Origin: Myxococcales bacterium
Lineage (GTDB): Bacteria > Myxococcota > Myxococcia > Myxococcales > Anaeromyxobacteraceae
Reading direction: 5' to 3'
NCBI GenBank assembly: GCA_021784995.1
Contig: JAJYHA010000096.1
Span: forward strand, 1-9,049
Length of the DNA: 9,049 nucleotides
Shown in pieces: positions 7,901-9,049 of the stretch. The first letter of the stretch is position 1. Every line of letters starts with the position of its first letter. Both the position numbers and the translations under genes were made by a program. The notes under the pieces were generated by a model that worked only from the letters and a program-made list of their open reading frames with translations, was not told where the DNA came from and made no database searches.

Positions 7901-8567
7901 GCGCGTGGTGCTGCCGCCGCCCTTCCTCTGCTGCGGGTTCCCGGCCTACGCCAACGCGCGGACGGAGCAGCGGGACCGCCTGGCGCTGCGCGACACCATC
8001 ATCTTCAGCCAGATCCGCGAGATGTTCAGCCACCTCTCGTTCGACGCGGTGGTCGTCACCTGCGGCACCTGCCGGGAGGCCCTCGGCGCCATGGACGCCG
8101 GGAAGATCTTCGGCTGCCCCGTGCGCGACGTGGCGCGCTTCGCCGCCGACCGCGGGCTCACCGTCCAGGCCGGCGGGGACGCATCGTACCTGTACCACGC
8201 CCCCTGCCACGACTCGCTGGACGGCCAGGCGCTCCCCGTGCTGGCGCGGGTGGCCGGGATCGCCGCGGAGGCGGTGCCGCACTGCTGCTCGGAGGCGGGC
8301 ACGCTCTCGCTCTCGCGGCCGGACATCACCGACGCGATGCTGCACCGGAAGTCGGCCGCCCTGCGCGAGGCGCTCGCGAAGCGCCCCCGCGGCGCCGTCC
8401 TGCTCACGAACTGCCCGTCCTGCATGCAGGGGCTCGGCCGGAACGCGCCCGCGCTCGGCGCCGAGCCCCGTCACATCGCGGTGGAGCTGGCGCGGGCCAT
8501 CTCCGGCGACGGGTGGCAGGAGGTCTTCCGCGCCCGCGCCGCGCGGGCGCAGGCCGTGCACTTCTAG
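4941..8567 (+). CDS. DUF3683 FAD/Fe-S/CCG oxidoreductase, YdiJ-like D-2-hydroxyacid dehydrogenase
   Basis: This 1208-residue soluble protein oxidises a D-2-hydroxy acid (D-2-hydroxyglutarate, D-lactate or glycolate are the candidates) and passes electrons from FAD through Fe-S clusters to an unknown acceptor. In order: a DUF3683-type N-terminus (about 1-130; REIPFNYTS at 8-16, RRNPYLYQELV at 62-72); the FAD-binding domain, with RGAGTGLTGGAVP (194-206), IGGNIAENAGG (277-287) and a long insert ending in GLPGVQKEGTDGVITSA (369-385) that is typical of the YdiJ branch; the FAD-oxidase C domain, with HMHAGDGNVHVNIP (644-657), SGEHGIG (688-694) and GTMNPGK (720-726); two [4Fe-4S] sites, C766/C769/C772/C776 and C828/C831/C834/C838; and two cysteine-rich CCG modules, C965/C997/C998/C1041/C1044 and C1089/C1115/C1116/C1158/C1161. 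E. coli YdiJ (about 1018 residues) acts on D-2-hydroxyglutarate. The extra length here is largely the N-terminal domain. The ATG is preceded by GAGGG (4927-4931), 9 nt away. The substrate is inferred, not shown. Confidence 0.88.
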   Translation: MTEPTTHREIPFNYTSADDRQAVLHLLGRDAWQKLEQLRERRVTGRSARLLMRVFGEVLVYRRNPYLYQELVEGSPRRRRLFRNLETDLGVVEAHADGDPLVAEVVATTRGLVEELRREVAGAPAERARITAALAPIVGRENVLFDPFTLVSHATDATDWRLHLPLGVVTPTDELQVAPLLSAIERLGLKAIPRGAGTGLTGGAVPLRAGCIVVNTERLNRIRAVEEREFTLASGEVQRAHVMQLEAGVVTEHAMDHAAERGLVFATDPTSAWACTIGGNIAENAGGKTAVLWGTCIDNLLSYAIAMPGGVRLTVRRADHQLRKILPDDPVTWEVADALGQVVRRIALTGRDLRRNGLWKDITNKALKGLPGVQKEGTDGVITSAEFVLYREYPHGRTVCLEFFGPDMDEASRVILELARAFPNGPEEVLQALEHFDDEYVRAIGYKVKAPRAEAPRAVLLIDVVGHDERQTARGVFRIREILAHHGNTFLFEARDKAEARRFWADRKKLGAIAARTNAFKLNEDIVLPLDALAGFARFCDAMNVEEERAAQRTFAWRVREFLDQAREEEGDFLPEKIARARLRCDAGLQAVDAAGERDLRTLAIAEGLRRDLLDLVRGYTTLATGIDALFAEERRRRIVLATHMHAGDGNVHVNIPVLSNDRAMMRRAESAVDRVMAEVARLGGVCSGEHGIGVTKLKYLEPEIVQELQAYRREVDPNGTMNPGKLEDREALERIFTPSFNLLELEARILQHGKLEELATRIATCVRCGKCKNDCCVYHPGRGMFFHPRNKNLAIGSLVEALLYEAQRERSSSFELLRHLEEVADHCTICHKCEKPCPVDIDSGKVSVLEREILMAHGYKHHAAPTRATLRYLESTSPAFNAAFRAGVVRLGGGLQRALARAIGPTQEGAARASASPLQLLRSPVARVDPQTLRDVLPRCGPGQALLFEPDGEAAATAFYFPGCGSERLFSSVGMAAIHVLLEAGTRVVLPPPFLCCGFPAYANARTEQRDRLALRDTIIFSQIREMFSHLSFDAVVVTCGTCREALGAMDAGKIFGCPVRDVARFAADRGLTVQAGGDASYLYHAPCHDSLDGQALPVLARVAGIAAEAVPHCCSEAGTLSLSRPDITDAMLHRKSAALREALAKRPRGAVLLTNCPSCMQGLGRNAPALGAEPRHIAVELARAISGDGWQEVFRARAARAQAVHF

Positions 8568-8573
8568 CGCTCC

Positions 8574-8594
8574 GCCCCGGCAGGGCGCCGGGGT
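8574..8594 (+). terminator. Hairpin just after the FAD/Fe-S oxidoreductase gene
   Basis: CCCCGGC (8575-8581) and GCCGGGG (8587-8593) form a perfect 7-bp stem with a 5-nt AGGGC loop, plus a possible G-U pair at 8574/8594. It begins 7 nt after the TAG stop. It looks like a terminator stem but lacks a T-run. Confidence 0.45.
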
Positions 8595-8620
8595 CGAGCG
8601 CCGATCCCTCGCCGCGGCCA

Positions 8621-8641
8621 GCCGGACCGCGCGGGCCCGGC
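8621..8641 (-). terminator. Hairpin 3' of the ABC binding-protein gene
   Basis: GCCGG (8621-8625) pairs with CCGGC (8637-8641). After one A/C mismatch, CC (8627-8628) pairs with GG (8634-8635) around a 5-nt loop. It lies 17 nt past the stop codon of the - strand gene. With the hairpin at 8574-8594 it may form a two-sided terminator zone between the converging genes. Confidence 0.35.
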
Positions 8642-8658
8642 CGACCGCGAGCGCCGTC

Positions 8659-9049
8659 TCACTTCCAGCCGGGGAAGGGGAAGATGGGCTTCCCGTTGGC
8701 CAGCTCCTTCGGCCAGACGGTGAAGTACTTCCCGCCCTGCACCTGCTCGACCAGCATCTGGTGGCGGTTCTGGTGGGTGTAGCCCTCGAAGTCGGCGAAC
8801 TGGATCGGCCCGTCGATGCCGTCCCACTTCCCGCCCGCGAGCGCCTGGCGGATCTTCTCCCGGTCGCCGCCGGCCCGTGCGGCCACCTCGCCCAGGACCA
8901 TCATCGCGGCGTAGGCGGTGGCGGCGTGGTAGGTCGCCTCCTTCCCGTACGCCTTCTGGTACCGCTCGGCGAAGTCCTTGGCGCCCGACCAGTTCACCGA
9001 GGGCGTCCACTGGGTCGACGAGAAGACGCCGTTCGAGATCTCCTTCTCG
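8659..9049 (-). CDS. C-terminal part of a Liv-type ABC transporter substrate-binding protein
   Basis: The frame is open from the window edge to a TGA at 8661-8659, giving the last 129 residues. The start and any signal peptide are outside the window. The segment has the end pattern of periplasmic binding proteins of the branched-chain amino acid (Peripla_BP_6, LivJ/LivK-like) family: SSTQWTPSVNWSGAKDFAER, then FAERYQKAYGKEATYHAATA and an Ala-rich helix, REKIRQALAGGKWDGIDGPI, FADFEGYTHQNRHQMLVEQV and GGKYFTVWPKELANGKPIF. These proteins capture a small solute in the periplasm and deliver it to an ABC permease. The ligand may be an amino acid, but many relatives bind other small carboxylates, amides or aromatics, so I do not assign one. 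A GTG at 8997 is an internal valine codon. The gene converges on the oxidoreductase gene, and the permease and ATPase genes are not in view. Confidence 0.85.
   Translation of the reverse strand, partial: EKEISNGVFSSTQWTPSVNWSGAKDFAERYQKAYGKEATYHAATAYAAMMVLGEVAARAGGDREKIRQALAGGKWDGIDGPIQFADFEGYTHQNRHQMLVEQVQGGKYFTVWPKELANGKPIFPFPGWK

Noticed and set aside
3456..8561. A 1701-codon open frame on the - strand opposite the FAD/Fe-S gene and running into korA
   Set aside because: The translation is low-complexity (Arg/Ala/Gly/Pro/His-rich) with no family motifs. It lies antisense to a gene with full domain structure. Such frames are expected where third positions are nearly all G/C.
4931..8782. 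A 1283-codon + strand frame overlapping the oxidoreductase gene
   Set aside because: It is a shifted frame of the real gene, with Arg/Gly/Pro/Ala-rich low-complexity translation and no recognisable motif.
1..9049. A mobile element, phage, CRISPR or defence system
   Set aside because: I saw no transposase, integrase, terminal repeats, spaced repeats, or nuclease or helicase genes. All supported genes are metabolic or transport-related with uniform composition.

Overview
The window is GC-rich throughout. Its genes are long and densely packed, with G/C at nearly every third codon position. It has no tRNA, rRNA, CRISPR array or mobile element that I can see. Base composition and gene content (a two-subunit 2-oxoacid:ferredoxin oxidoreductase, a very large FAD/Fe-S oxidoreductase with a DUF3683 N-terminus, and a Liv-type ABC binding protein) fit a high-GC proteobacterial or myxobacterial genome. 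An Anaeromyxobacter-like organism is my best guess. That is an inference from style, not from a marker gene.

Layout, left to right. (1) The 3' end of a membrane protein on the + strand (to 448), probably a GT39/ArnT-like glycosyltransferase. (2) A 100-bp gap with a good -10 box and a strong ribosome-binding site, then a class V PLP aminotransferase of the alanine/serine-glyoxylate type (549-1736, +), which starts with TTG. (3) A 156-bp gap between convergent genes with three GC-rich hairpins and a 10-bp tandem duplication. (4) A two-gene operon on the - strand, korA (2939-4771) then korB (1893-2936), separated by 2 nt. It encodes the fused gamma/alpha subunit and the beta subunit of a 2-oxoglutarate:ferredoxin oxidoreductase. 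(5) A 169-bp divergent promoter region. (6) A 1208-residue FAD/Fe-S oxidoreductase on the + strand (4941-8567), with DUF3683, FAD-binding, FAD-oxidase C-terminal, two [4Fe-4S] and two cysteine-rich CCG modules, related to E. coli YdiJ and to GlcD/GlcF. (7) A short gap between convergent genes with hairpins. (8) The 3' end of a branched-chain amino acid type ABC substrate-binding protein on the - strand (8659 to the window edge).

How they may work together. KorAB converts 2-oxoglutarate + CoA to succinyl-CoA with reduction of ferredoxin, or runs in reverse. The divergent oxidoreductase belongs to a family that oxidises D-2-hydroxy acids to 2-oxo acids, and its E. coli relative YdiJ acts on D-2-hydroxyglutarate, giving 2-oxoglutarate. 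The shared intergenic region therefore suggests a route from 2-hydroxyglutarate through 2-oxoglutarate to succinyl-CoA. An alternative is a glycolate/glyoxylate link through the nearby aminotransferase. Both are hypotheses. All the main genes belong to known families, and I see no clear sign of a wholly new system. The most open points are the unknown DUF3683 domain with the oxidoreductase's true substrate, and the control of the divergent pair.
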